From: Nilaparvata lugens
Lineage: Eukaryota > Arthropoda > Insecta > Hemiptera > Delphacidae
Direction: 5' to 3'
Assembly: GCF_014356525.2 (NCBI RefSeq)
Contig: NC_052510.1
Coordinates: 57,735,273 to 57,799,272, forward strand
DNA length: 64,000 nt
The notes beneath the pieces were generated by a model. That model had not been told where the DNA came from. It ran no database searches and saw nothing but the letters and a program-made list of their open reading frames with translations. The position numbers were made by a program, and so were the translations under genes. How positions within the stretch are numbered: position 1 is the first letter of the stretch; the number at the start of each line of letters is the position of its first letter. Below, piece after piece: positions 54,301 through 64,000 of the stretch.

Positions 54301-55833
54301 AGAATGAAAGGGAAGAAACACATCGTTTCCAGGGAAGGATTGCCAAGGAAATTCCGTGAAGCTACCGGTTTCTGGTTACGATGTCTGATTAGATTAGAAC
54401 TTGAAATGGATTCTGGCCTATCGAAGCCTCTTAGCCTGAGCTAAACACTTCTTGGCTCTTCTCTTTCAATCGTCACAGTGCCGATCGAACAGATATCCGC
54501 TTACTTATTACAGGAGATGTACAGGTGGAAGTTTAAATAGATCCTGACAAATAAAAACGCCTGATATATTACGATTCCATCTACCTCCTAACGCGAATTT
54601 GTTGATTTTTCAACTTGAAATCTGCTCGTCCTCTAGAAATCTAGAACCAACTCTCACGATGTTTATTTTTCGACTCGTCCCTCCGATACCTTATCCTCAG
54701 TCGGAGTAAATCTAGAACCAACTCCCAACACAATCTAATTTATTGGAGATTAGTGTTATCTTCAAGCTGGCTCGACATAATTAACCGACATCAGCCTACG
54801 TAAGACCTGATAGAATCGTAGAAAGGTTCACATTTCCGATGAAAATTGAGGAAACCGTTGATAGGCTCGTATTACCAACCTCTGCATTCGAAAACTGTGA
54901 TTGTTATCGTCCTTTTTTGATAAAACAGAATCCATACTAATGGGAATCAACATAGCTGAAGGCAACAAGTGGAAAAAGGTTTCACTGTAACTGCATATTC
55001 AACGCCCCTGAATGGATATTCAGTCACTGGAGGATACCGTATTAGTTTTTGAACGGTTTGTGAAGTGTCATGGAACGGTATAACAGTTACCAGAAGAAGA
55101 ATATCTCTAGAACCTTCATAAGATTGCATCTTATCGTCTGAAGGACAGTCTTCACGAATCGATGACAGTAAGAAATACAGTTTATCCAGAAACAATGACT
55201 TACAGAAATATTGATGTAGGCTATGAGGGCTATTGGCCATTTTAATTAATTATCAACAACCTTTCTTTATTATTTAACAACCTTTCTCTCTCTATCATTT
55301 CTTGCTAATGGGCTAAGAAACCTGCTAGCTTCATCTATTTTGAGTCTGCACTTGAAGATGATGAAATAAGTCCTGGATTATTATATATAGTACTTCCAAT
55401 TAATTTTCAAATAATTCAAAGAAGTAATTTTTTGTTTTTGATTGAAGTAAAATGTATTTCATTCCGAAAAAAATACTATTATTATCACATTTTATTTTCA
55501 ATTACTTTTATTGATTTATATTCATTAATGGGAATGTATAAATAACTGATAGGTTATTAAATAGAGTACAGTATGAATACAGTATAGCTCATCTGCAAAC
55601 AGAGTTATAATGTATCCTGATCTACATTTCAACTAAAATACTCCAAACCTATCTGAAAATGAATATTGTCCAGTTGCTGAAGAGCGTCGGGTTTGGATTT
55701 ATTTCTCCGATAAACAATAATAATAATCTATTAATATCAGAATGATTCCAGGATTCAAGAAGATTCCAGTATGAAAATAATTTCATTTTCCTACAGGTAC
55801 CTTGGAAAGTGACCATTTCTGCACTGATTATAG
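54301..55833. other. Unique sequence
   Basis: ATCTAGAACCAACTC occurs twice (about 54640 and 54710). No gene, RNA or repeat copy recognised. Confidence 0.5.
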
Positions 55834-56440
55834 TTCGCAAATAATCACTTTTCCGCTCTAGTGCGCAAAGTAAGTACTTTGCGTACTCCAGATTTGCAGC
55901 ATGACAACGAAAAATGGTTAGAGAGAAAAAAATCAAATCACGAATTAAAATTTTCAATATTTCAATTTGAAAATTCAAAAATGTGAAGATTCAAAAATTT
56001 TATTTGGTTGGATTATTATTGATAAATAATAAATACTTAATTTAAAATATTATTCATAAAAATATTCAATTATACATTATAAATATTATTCATTTTTTTA
56101 AAATAGTATCTTTTCAATCAATCAATTGATGAATTATTTATAAATTGAAAATGATTTAAAATTCATTAAATTTTCAAATCGATTGAATTTATTCAATTAT
56201 TAGTTAATTCTTTATTAATTACATCAAACAGACAAACATTTGATGGATTTCAGGACATTCTACCCATAATTACTCACTTTTCATATTTAATAGTAACTGT
56301 AGGAAAAATTTAATGTGAAATACGTGTGCAAAGTTCCTTTGTTGAACTCAAGAAACCATTCCGCACTCGCCTACGGCTCATGCGTAAACGTTTCTTTTGG
56401 TGCAGCAAAGTGTCACTTTGCGCACTAGTTGCACAAATAT
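55834..56440 (-). mobile_element. Family N non-autonomous DNA element, copy 2
   Basis: Inverse of 30891-31406: GCTCTAGTGCGCAAAGTAAG, ACTTTGCGTACTCCAG on the left and GTCACTTTGCGCACTAGTTG on the right, with ATTTGATGGATTTCAGG and GCCTACGGCTCATGCGTAAA inside. AT-rich centre longer than copy 1. Confidence 0.75.
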
Positions 56441-56605
56441 CTATTTCTATGGTCTCATCGGTTCAGTTTCCAAAATCTGTGATTTTAAATTTTGAATGAA
56501 AACTACCAAAATTATTCATCAAATTCTGCAAAATTATGTTTCTAAGGGAATACAACTCCTCGATGAGAACACTCCTATTAGATCCGGTATCCTCATAGAC
56601 TAAAC

Positions 56606-57518
56606 CAGGGGTCTCCAACCTTTTTTGTCCAAGGGCCACATTGTTAATTCTTGGGAGGCTTAGAGGGCCAGTAGCAAGGATGTACGTGGAATTTGAATTG
56701 TGGGGACACACACGACGGGGGATTTGTTTGGGTGTAAAATTATTATATCTCTATTAAAATAATATGAGGAGTTCCAAGTAGGAAGAAACAAACCAACGCA
56801 TTCCATTTTAATACCAAGTCCAATTTATTGAGTATATAAATGGTATATAAAGGTCATAAGGAAACTTGGAAATGCATGAATTCAGCAAGTTAAACAAAAT
56901 AATAATAATTTTTTAATAGTAATAAGACAATTTGACAATACATGAATTCACAAAAAGTTACCACGCTGAAAGAGAAGAATACTTATTTTCAGTGAGAAGA
57001 TCGCATATTTTGTTTTCTACTTAGAATGTCCGCCCATTTAGGATCAAACTTTGTGGCTCCGATCATTAAAATTGATTTCAAATGTTCATTTGACAAGGAA
57101 GTATTTGGATTTAACAAACTTCATTTTTGAAAATGTCTGCTCGCACTTGTAGGTAGATCCAAAAAGAGAAAACATAGCTCGAGCATAGTTTTTTATGTTT
57201 TTAAAGTCTTTTTCTGGGAGAGAACAGTAAAATGGAAGTAGGTTACCTTTTTTGTAGCGTTGAAACAGGGACATGTATAGTCCGTGCAGACCATATGCTA
57301 ATATCTCGCAATGGTTGATCGCTGCTTGTTTACAGCTAATTTTACACTTATTAAGAAATGGAGTGACTAGTAAGAGAAGAGCACTGAACTCACAGTTGTT
57401 GTCGGAAATGTGTATAAATATATATTTTGAAAAAAATGTTGCAATAACTCTCGGCGGGCCGGACAAAATCCATCCGCGGGCCGGATGTGGCCCGCGGGCC
57501 ATAGGTTGGAGAGCCCTG
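56606..57518 (-). mobile_element. hAT transposon, internally deleted, with 8-bp target duplication
   Basis: Ends CAGGGGTCTCCAACC / GGTTGGAGAGCCCTG, inverted with one mismatch. Flanked by GACTAAAC on both sides (56598-56605 and 57519-57526), the 8-bp duplication typical of hAT elements. Subterminal sequences are GC-rich (GGCGGGCCGGACAAAATCC, GGGCCGGATGTGGCCCGCGG), as in known hAT families with CAGGGGTCTCCAAC ends. At 913 bp it is far shorter than an autonomous hAT and keeps only the 3' part of the transposase. Confidence 0.93.
56989..57502 (-). pseudogene. hAT transposase C-terminal (dimerisation) domain remnant
   Basis: The minus frame 57502-57086 ends with FYCSLPEKDFKNIKNYARA followed by MFSLFGSTYKCEQTFSKMKF, the hallmark (FGSTY.CEQ.FS.MK) of the hAT C-terminal dimerisation region in the GTF2IRD2/ZBED5-like group. 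After KSKY the frame runs to a stop, but the next frame carries LSNEHLKSILMIGATKFD and ends at TGA 56989-56991, so one frameshift near 57100 separates them. The BED finger and catalytic DDE region are missing. Not functional. Confidence 0.85.
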
Positions 57519-57526
57519 GACTAAAC

Positions 57527-57904
57527 TCTACATCGAATAAACTCAACATATTTCTAACAACCTGCCACTCAATTGGAATTCAATTCCGGAAACTTCTGTG
57601 AAATTCATTCACAAATGCAATTCCCCAATGAGCTCTATCCATCTAACATCCCCAAGAGACACGTAAACCTTCCCTAACCCTCAATCAATCATCCCAACTT
57701 GACCCGGATTTCAGCCTGTTAAAATAGTATACAATAATACCTAACGAAGTGTTTGTTTGCAAACTGGCTGAGATGGCTGTTACAAGTATATAGTATATAT
57801 ATATATATACTATATATTTTCTATATACTATTCTTGAGGCTGTTAGCCTGGGGATGAGATTGCATTTTCCCCCCCAAGTCAAATTTACTGTCAGCAATCC
57901 TTGA
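57527..57904. other. Unique sequence with an AT palindrome
   Basis: 57785-57828 is a TATATAGTATATATATATATA-type palindrome, able to form a cruciform. Otherwise nothing recognised. Confidence 0.5.
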
Positions 57905-58685
57905 AAATTCAATCACTGCTTACAATTCAAACAATGCTGACAATTAAAAGTGATTTCCCTTGTAAGAAATTCACTAGATACTGTCAGTTATTCTCTAAGA
58001 TTATATCAATACTTTTCATTTAACCAACGCTGACAGTGTAATGTGATCTCCCTTTTAAATGATTCACTTTTACCTGTCAGCATCCCTCATGGACAACATC
58101 AATAGCTCCCCATTTAACCAATGCTGACAGTTTAATGTGATCTCCCTTTTAAACGATTCACTTTGAACTGTCAGCATACCTCATGAACAACATCAATAAC
58201 TCCCCATTTAACCAATGCTGACAGTTGAATATGATCTCCCTTTTAAACGAATCACTATGAACTGTCAGCATACCTTATGAACTACATCAATAACTCCTCA
58301 TTTAACCAATGCTGACAGTTTAATATGATCTCCCTTTTAAACGATTCACTTTATACTGTCAGTATTTACTGGTAATAAAATCAAATACTTGCAATTTAAC
58401 CAATGCTGACAATCTAAAGTAATTTCCCTAGTAAGATTGAATGAAAAAGACTAAGAAATTGTCAAAAAACCACTGATTTATTGATAATTAGAAAGACCGG
58501 TTTCGGTTATTACACCATTGTCAATCTCTGATAAACTATAAACTCAAATACAAAATCTCAACTACACAAAAAGTGTCCCTAGAAAGAGTTTGACTTGGAA
58601 CTGTCAGATATATTCAAGATTAAAATCAGTTCTTCCCATTTGAAAAATGCTGAAAGTTTGGAGTGAATTCGTCTATAAGAAACAA
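57905..58685 (-). repeat. Family J tandem array, 94-bp unit, opposite orientation
   Basis: Six or more units; the central three are well preserved with a 94-bp period: GATTCACTTTGAACTGTCAG, CAACATCAATAACTCCCCAT, TTAACCAATGCTGACAGTTT, GATCTCCCTTTTAAAC. The reverse complement resembles the array at 9112-9772. Unit five is split by a family I element. Confidence 0.9.
58436..58575 (-). mobile_element. Family I element, copy 2, with 11-bp duplication and hammerhead-like core
   Basis: ATTGAATGAAAAAGACTAAG ... CTCAACTACACAAAAAGTG, flanked by TCCCTAGTAAG (58425-58435) and TCCCTAGAAAG (58576-58586), 10 of 11 identical. On the minus strand TTGACAATGGTGTAATAACC, GAAACCGGTC (58497-58526) follows the order of a hammerhead core, with TTGACAA in place of CTGATGA. 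Confidence 0.8.
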
Positions 58686-58689
58686 TAGT

Positions 58690-59555
58690 CAATGTGTGTG
58701 GGGAGGTAGTGGCTGAGGGAAGGACTCTTCAGATTTTTCTCCCACTTGTGGAGGATAGGAGAAATAGCTCCTGAGGTGCAAGCAGGGTAAACAAAGAGGT
58801 GGTCGACTACGTGTGGGGACTGAGCTTACTATATCCTAACGTTCCCAACTACATCCTGGAGCTTACTACAACCTAACGTTCCCACTACATACTAGAGTTT
58901 ACTATATCCCAAGTTCTTGAATTTGTGTTGAGGAAGGATCCTGATTCTGCTGACCTCAAATTTGTGCTCGGAAAGGATGGATGCTGATTGGGCTCCACCC
59001 CATCTACCCTTCTCAATTCTTCTTCTCCAACCTTTTTTCTTGAAATCTGTCAAGTAGGATGGACCTGTTATCCCACTGTCACATCAAGATAAACTTGAAC
59101 GTTTTTACCCTCCTTCAATAGTCTCTGAGAAATACTGAAAAAGGGTCATTGTGTCTGAAAAGGCTGTCATACGACACGATGAATGTAGATTCCAGATGAG
59201 ATGTTATCGAGATAGTAGACATCTGAGATATTAGAAACGTTCTGAGAAAGATTTGGTTTGAAATTCTAATTCGTATTAAATGAAAAATTGTCAATTGTCA
59301 ATCAGAATAGAAGAATAAAGAATAATGAATTTATTGCCAAATACAAGAAATATTTTTACAAACAAAATAATCATTAAATTACAATAGTTTTTGGCGTGAC
59401 TGGAAAAAGAAGCCTTGAGCTTCTTAAAATAAGAAATACATTTTCTAATCTAATAACAGCAGTACAAATGATATAATTCTGTTGATATATGGTGAATAAT
59501 CTATGGATGTTGAATTTTATCAATAGTCAAGTACTTGATAAACAAAATATAGATA
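58690..59555. other. Unique sequence
   Basis: CTACATCCTGGAGCTTACTA and CTACATACTAGAGTTTACTA (58852, 58892) are a small diverged direct repeat. No gene recognised. Confidence 0.5.
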
Positions 59556-59574
59556 CACAGAAAAATGTTTTTCA

Positions 59575-59625
59575 TTTAATATGAATAATTACCACGATAT
59601 CAACTTCTCAACTACACAAAAAGTG
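59575..59625. mobile_element. Family I relic
   Basis: AATATGAATAATTACCACGATATCAACTTCTCAACTACACAAAAAGTG is the inverse of 15891-15935. It abuts the family A copy that follows. Confidence 0.65.
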
Positions 59626-59639
59626 AAAATGATTAACAA

Positions 59640-59865
59640 TTACTATCAAACAAAAATTCAAATTCAATGCTGTAAATCACCCCGAAGACTTCTGCTACTG
59701 CAAATATTGACAACAGGGTAAACAGCTCGATGGTATTTCGACGAGCACTACTATTCAGAAGTGATATGTTAGCCCGGGAACTGACAATCACTTTTCAACA
59801 GTAGCACTCAACGAATTTCCATCTAGCTGTTCACCCTGTTGTCAATACGAGTTTTACTATTCTTA
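59640..59865. mobile_element. Family A foldback MITE, copy 3 (long version)
   Basis: AATGCTGTAAATCACCCCGA, GACTTCTGCTACTGCAAATA and TTGACAACAGGGTAAACAGC match 341-515. The right half has GCTGTTCACCCTGTTGTCAA, and the centre is a second stem (GAAGTGATATGTTAGCCCGG). The right terminal arm is lost after CCCTGTTGTCAATA. Confidence 0.75.
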
Positions 59866-59869
59866 TTCT

Positions 59870-61376
59870 TTTTCATTTAATCCTCAATGAAATAAAATGA
59901 AATGAAAATAAAAAATGAAAATTCTCAATGAAATTTAAATACTTGTATTTTAATCTTAAGAACATTTGAACTCAATTTGAACCATTTTTCAGATTCAGAG
60001 ATTCAAAGGACATAAGTGTCAGGAAACAGTTGTCGCTGAGTAACTAGTAAACGGATATTCTCCATAACTGTTGAGCGTATCATTTGAAATGACGATTCTG
60101 GGAGATCCGACAATCATAGTTATGAAAACGATGGAAAACGTCAGTTTCATGATGAATGCGGTCAGCTTATTTTCATTCCGAGTATAATTTGCGATTGTCT
60201 CAGATTTACTCCGACAGCATTGAATGGATGAGAAGCATCCATGTCGTTTATGGTGATTACTGACTGTTTGAAGTGAATTTGACTTGCACCGTTACCTGTA
60301 ATCGGCAGGCAAAGTCTGTGTCGGATCGGTGTCTGATTGCATCGTTCCCATTCAGAAAAAATTGCAGGCCCACACGATGAGCTTCCTAATATCGAAGTAT
60401 CGGGTGTCCATTCTTTTTCCTATTATTCCACCGATACACGTCCGTTTTACGGTTATTTTGTTATTGTTTTCGAGCACTCCTCGAATAATGGATTCGAACC
60501 AATCCTCCTGGGATTACTTGAGTATTTTGCGCCAATTTCAGGATCGAATACTGAAGAGTTCTACCGCAAAATGGATGATCTCTTCAATCTTGGCTCCCAA
60601 AAATATTGAACGGAATTATTTTATCGATGATCAATTTTCGAACTCTACCACGGGATAATTGATTTCTCATCTTGATCCTCAATAAATGTAGGACAAATCT
60701 TCATTGAGAATATTTCTGGTTGCAGTATATTACGATGTACTGTGTCTATGGTATCCTTGAATTGGTTATTGTGAATTGAATAACTGTTTCTTGAAAAATA
60801 ATCAATTGCGAGTTTACTTATAACTATAACTGGAACTCTAATGAGTTCTCTCGTAGATCTAACCTTACAATCTAGAGTAAGTGTATGATCTAACTGTTTA
60901 CTTAGTCTATGCTATCAAGTTTTCAATAACAAAAATCTTGTTATTGATACTAGGAATATGTCTCATGAGATAACAGTCTCTCCCATTTTCAAAAATGATT
61001 TTATTTATTTATTTTTAAGGGCAACTCTTCACGAGTATTTTAACCTCAGGTGATAATGAAGAGAGGATGAATGACAATCCCACACAATTTGTGATCTCTC
61101 ATCCCAACTTGAAGGAGTTTTTGAAGTCATTTAAACTCTGTGCCTGTTATTTTCCGGGACAGTGATGGAAAATAAAGACCTTGTTCACTTTTTCTCCCAA
61201 GAAAATAATGTCTGATTTTGGAATTGATCGTGTATCAAAATGCACACTGATAGTCTGTGATTGTCAAGTTGAACTAAGAATTCCAATTATTCCTCCAGTC
61301 CAATTATGTAGTTTGAATATATTTTTTCCATTACGAAGTTCAATATTTTTGATAGTTTATACTCCATTCAATTACA
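59870..61376. other. Unique sequence, no supported gene
   Basis: Two plus frames of 109 and 90 codons overlap at 60329-60658 in different phases. Neither has a domain I recognise, and both cannot be real. 61000-61080 is the retroposon-like tail related to 40195-40280. Confidence 0.4.
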
Positions 61377-61377
61377 T

Positions 61378-61500
61378 CCGGTTGCACAAACGTCTGTTAA
61401 CTTCCAATCCCGATTGAAAGCCAAGAGAACCAGAAAATCTAAATCTCCAGAAATACCTTCTCTGATTGAGTCTCTTGGAAATTAATCACAATTTGACAGT
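61378..61500. mobile_element. Family C MITE, partial
   Basis: CCGGTTGCACAAACGTCTGT, then CTCTGATTGAGTCTCTTGGA and ATTAATCACAATTTGACAG. Left end clear, right end lost. Confidence 0.6.
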
Positions 61501-61644
61501 CTACAGTTACAATTAGATTGTCTTCAATTAGACAATTTACAGTCTTTTGTAAGACTTGTCTGTAAAGGTTAGAGTGTAGAAGTCAGCCTATTGCAAAGAA
61601 TTAGTGTTTGATTTTTTCTTCAATATTATATTATATCATTATAA

Positions 61645-62466
61645 GGCTAGTTTCACATTCATTCGGTTCGTTTCTTTTTCGATTCGTTTTCGGCAAATTC
61701 CGATAAGTGTGAAACGGTAATTCGGTTTGAATTCGGTACCGAATAGCAACCGCATAGCACCGAACGCCCCCTCGACACGAATAGGTTTCATCATATTCGA
61801 ATTCGTTGCTAGGGAAACGGGAAAAAAACAAAGTCTTTTACACAGGCTTGCCTTTTTTGTTTTTATTTTAAACTGATATCGTGATTATCTATTTCAAAAT
61901 TTTCCAAGTCAAAATTATATGGTCAATTCATTTCTGTTAGTTCACAGGAACATTTCTTTCTCAATGAATAGTTTGCTAAAAAAATATGAAAGATATAAAT
62001 TAAAACTCAGGGAGAATTTTTATTCTTTTATTATTTTTTTTTATTTTTCCACGAATATTACATGATTTCATCAATGGAGAGAAGAGATGAAGTTTATAAG
62101 GTTGAAGGATGAAGTTTGAATGTGTCAAAACAAGAACAAATTTTCAATTCAAAAAAATCATCTCTCTGAACATCAAAAATTAACAAAATTAAAAAGAAAC
62201 TATTAAAATAATTCACAATTTTTAATTAATTTTAGAATTTTGTTGTTCAAGAATTAACATATCACAATTTAACACAAGCTGTTATATTTAAATATACAAG
62301 CATGAACTGTGAAAAATCTAGACACAGCTGTGTTTGAGAAGAAAATACCTAATTGGAACCGTACGAATTAAAACCTGTCATGTATGAAAGCCTCATTCGT
62401 TTTCGGTAACGAACCGAACCGAAAACGAACCGAACCGAATGAAACCGAAAGCGTGTGAAGCTAGCC
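61645..62466. mobile_element. Harbinger-like non-autonomous element
   Basis: GGCTAGTTTCACATTC ... GTGTGAAGCTAGCC, flanked by TAA on both sides (61642-61644, 62467-62469). Subterminal blocks of TTCGGTTCG / CGAACCGAA words occur at both ends, densely repeated at 62410-62450. TIRs starting GGC and a TWA duplication fit PIF/Harbinger. The 820-bp interior is AT-rich and encodes nothing recognisable. Confidence 0.82.
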
Positions 62467-63533
62467 TAACTCATGATTTGGTGACTCAAGATTGCTGAAA
62501 TTCATGGAATAATGTTGCTCAAAATCTATTTAATGATACTGAGATGTTAACTCTAATGATATTGACAATCCATCCTCAGTATTTAAACAATCTTTACTAC
62601 GTTGTCAATACCACTACATTCATCATCAATGTCTCTCTTTTTCAATTATGATGAAATACCACAAAATCTCTTCTCATGCAAACAAAATAAATATAATATC
62701 TTTGGCAAGTTCTTCAGCGTTGTGTGAGTATGAACGTACTATCTGAGAAGATCATCATAACGGATACAATTCTCACGAGCAATCACAAATAATTGTATCC
62801 TGTGGAGTTCAAGTCCTAATCTAAACGCAGATTGCAAACCTCCTCAATTCTCTCTTAACAGGCTAGAAGTAATAACCCAAACGTTCAGTACTTGAGAAAC
62901 AGGCACGACTATATTGAAATTATAAATTTCAAGCTCAATTACTAGCAGTTAGAGTTGAACACAAAAGGATTCCACTGTTGAGATTGAATCTGTCGATTAG
63001 AATGATAAACATTTTGAGTGCCATCAGAAGAGAACATCTGGGAGCGTCTTTACGATTCGTGAGCTTCTTGAAGGGCTTAATGATCTTCGTTGGACTTCAC
63101 TTTCCATCAATTTATAATAACAGAGAGCTTCTCTTGTTAATTCTCTGCAGCCGAGTAAACTGGAGGAGCGTTTATTGTAATAAAGCTCGGTGTCTCCTCT
63201 CCAGACTGCAGACGCTCTGTTTTGACTGACAGTGAAATCTTCTTTATGGGCGCGCTTTTCAGAATCCTATCTCATTTTGATGCTATGTGAAGAAACGTCC
63301 GGAAAAGATTAACAACTAAGCTAATGGGATGTTTCATCCGATTCTGAAACAAGTCAACGTTAGCGTCTCACACTATCACTCTCACTCACTCACACTCTTT
63401 CTCTCTTCAAGCATCAAAGTATCAACGGCGTCTTCAGTCTTCTAAATTATGAATGAAAGCAAATACCTTCTCTCAAATACTAACAAAGGGGTTTGTTTCA
63501 AAGCAGTATCGTTGAGCCTACAAATATGGTTAT
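62467..63533. other. Unique sequence, no supported gene
   Basis: 62978-63229 has an 83-codon plus frame beginning MRLNLSIRMINILSAIRREH, without recognised domain. TTAATTCTCTGCAG at 63138 could be a splice acceptor, but no partner is seen. Confidence 0.35.
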
Positions 63534-64000
63534 ACAGGGTGTTTCAGAAGTAGTGTCGAGAATTTTAGGGTATTGTACCTGGATGCTAGGAGACTACAAA
63601 TGTCATATTTGAAGTGTCCAAAACTCAGCGGTTATCCTTATAGGTGCCATTTTGTTTTTTTCACTTAAAAATTTTTATCTCAAGAACGAAATGTTGTATT
63701 GATCTGAAATTTGGCATGAATATTTATGCTATAAAGACTCAACTATAAAAAATAAAAAAAAAAATTTTTCGTTGAAATTTTTCAAAAATGGCGGCCATTT
63801 TAAATTTTTGATGGCGAATATCTCGAAAACCGTCCATTTTAAAGAAAATTTACAAGAGACAAAAAAGTTAGCAAATTTTTTCACGATTCCAATGATAAAG
63901 TGGTAATGCATGCAGTACGAAAAAAATTTCTCTGTTATTCTTCGACCAATCTTAATAAATTAGGTATCATTGGAATTGTGAAAAAATTTGCTAACTGTTT
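63534..64000 (+). mobile_element. Interspersed repeat cut by the window end
   Basis: Begins ACAGGGTGTTTCAGAAGTAG, a terminus widespread in insect genomes (recollection). The interior has AAAATGGCGGCCATTTT and ATCTCGAAAACCGTCC. An inner inverted pair GTTAGCAAATTTTTTCACGA (63868-) / GTGAAAAAATTTGCTAAC (to 63995) lies near the edge. The other end is outside the window, so the class is unknown. Confidence 0.65.

Noticed and set aside
60329..60658. Overlapping 109- and 90-codon frames
   Set aside because: Different phases over the same bases, no domain, no splice support.

Overview
The window is AT-rich eukaryotic DNA with no operons, no dense coding and no bacterial signals. Its content is small insect-type transposable elements: Tourist-like, hAT-like and mariner-like MITEs, a tRNA-derived SINE, non-LTR retroposon tails and decayed LINE and hAT transposase pieces. 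Several repeat families look like those I associate with hemipteran insects, particularly delphacid planthoppers. That taxonomic call is recollection and inference, not proof. The window is best read as intergenic and/or long-intron sequence.

Coding content is very low. The best host-gene candidate is a 3'-terminal coding exon (29417-29629, +). It has a strong splice acceptor, an open frame to a stop, and a possible 3' UTR ending near an AATAAA at 30325. A weaker candidate internal exon is at 15155-15328 (+). Three decayed transposon-protein fragments are recognisable: a LINE reverse-transcriptase C-terminus at 42434-42872 (-), a second LINE C-terminus at 53060-53393 (+), and a hAT transposase C-terminus at 56989-57502 (-) inside an element with terminal inverted repeats and a perfect 8-bp target duplication.

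Layout. 0-7 kb: a foldback element, a 600-bp octamer minisatellite and assorted MITEs. 8-11 kb: a 275-bp MITE, a ~94-bp tandem array and LINE tails. 13-17.3 kb: SINE-like and CA-bearing repeats, then a 48-bp tandem array carrying a stack of nested insertions. 18-20 kb: two foldbacks, one about 630 bp. 24-33 kb: more MITEs around the terminal exon. 35-45 kb: a pogo-like element, four 215-275 bp MITEs, a TA-duplicating MITE with a paralogous empty site, a 58-bp palindromic tandem repeat and a 736-bp inverted repeat. 45-50 kb: a SINE-like element nested in a MITE, a polypurine tract, a third CA-bearing repeat and a perfect 6 x 48-bp tandem repeat. 52-64 kb: an intact SINE, LINE and hAT remnants, the second copy of the 94-bp array (opposite strand), a Harbinger-like element and an element cut by the window end.

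The main value of the window is its record of transposition. Target-site duplications are visible for at least ten insertions, two nested stacks can be ordered in time, and a paralogous empty site fixes one MITE's boundaries. The most unusual signal is a hammerhead-ribozyme-like core (CTGATGA ... CGAAA, with degraded versions) shared by several foldback elements. Some of these have 9-12 bp target duplications, which would fit Penelope-like retroelement derivatives. Letters A-Y name repeat families within this window only.
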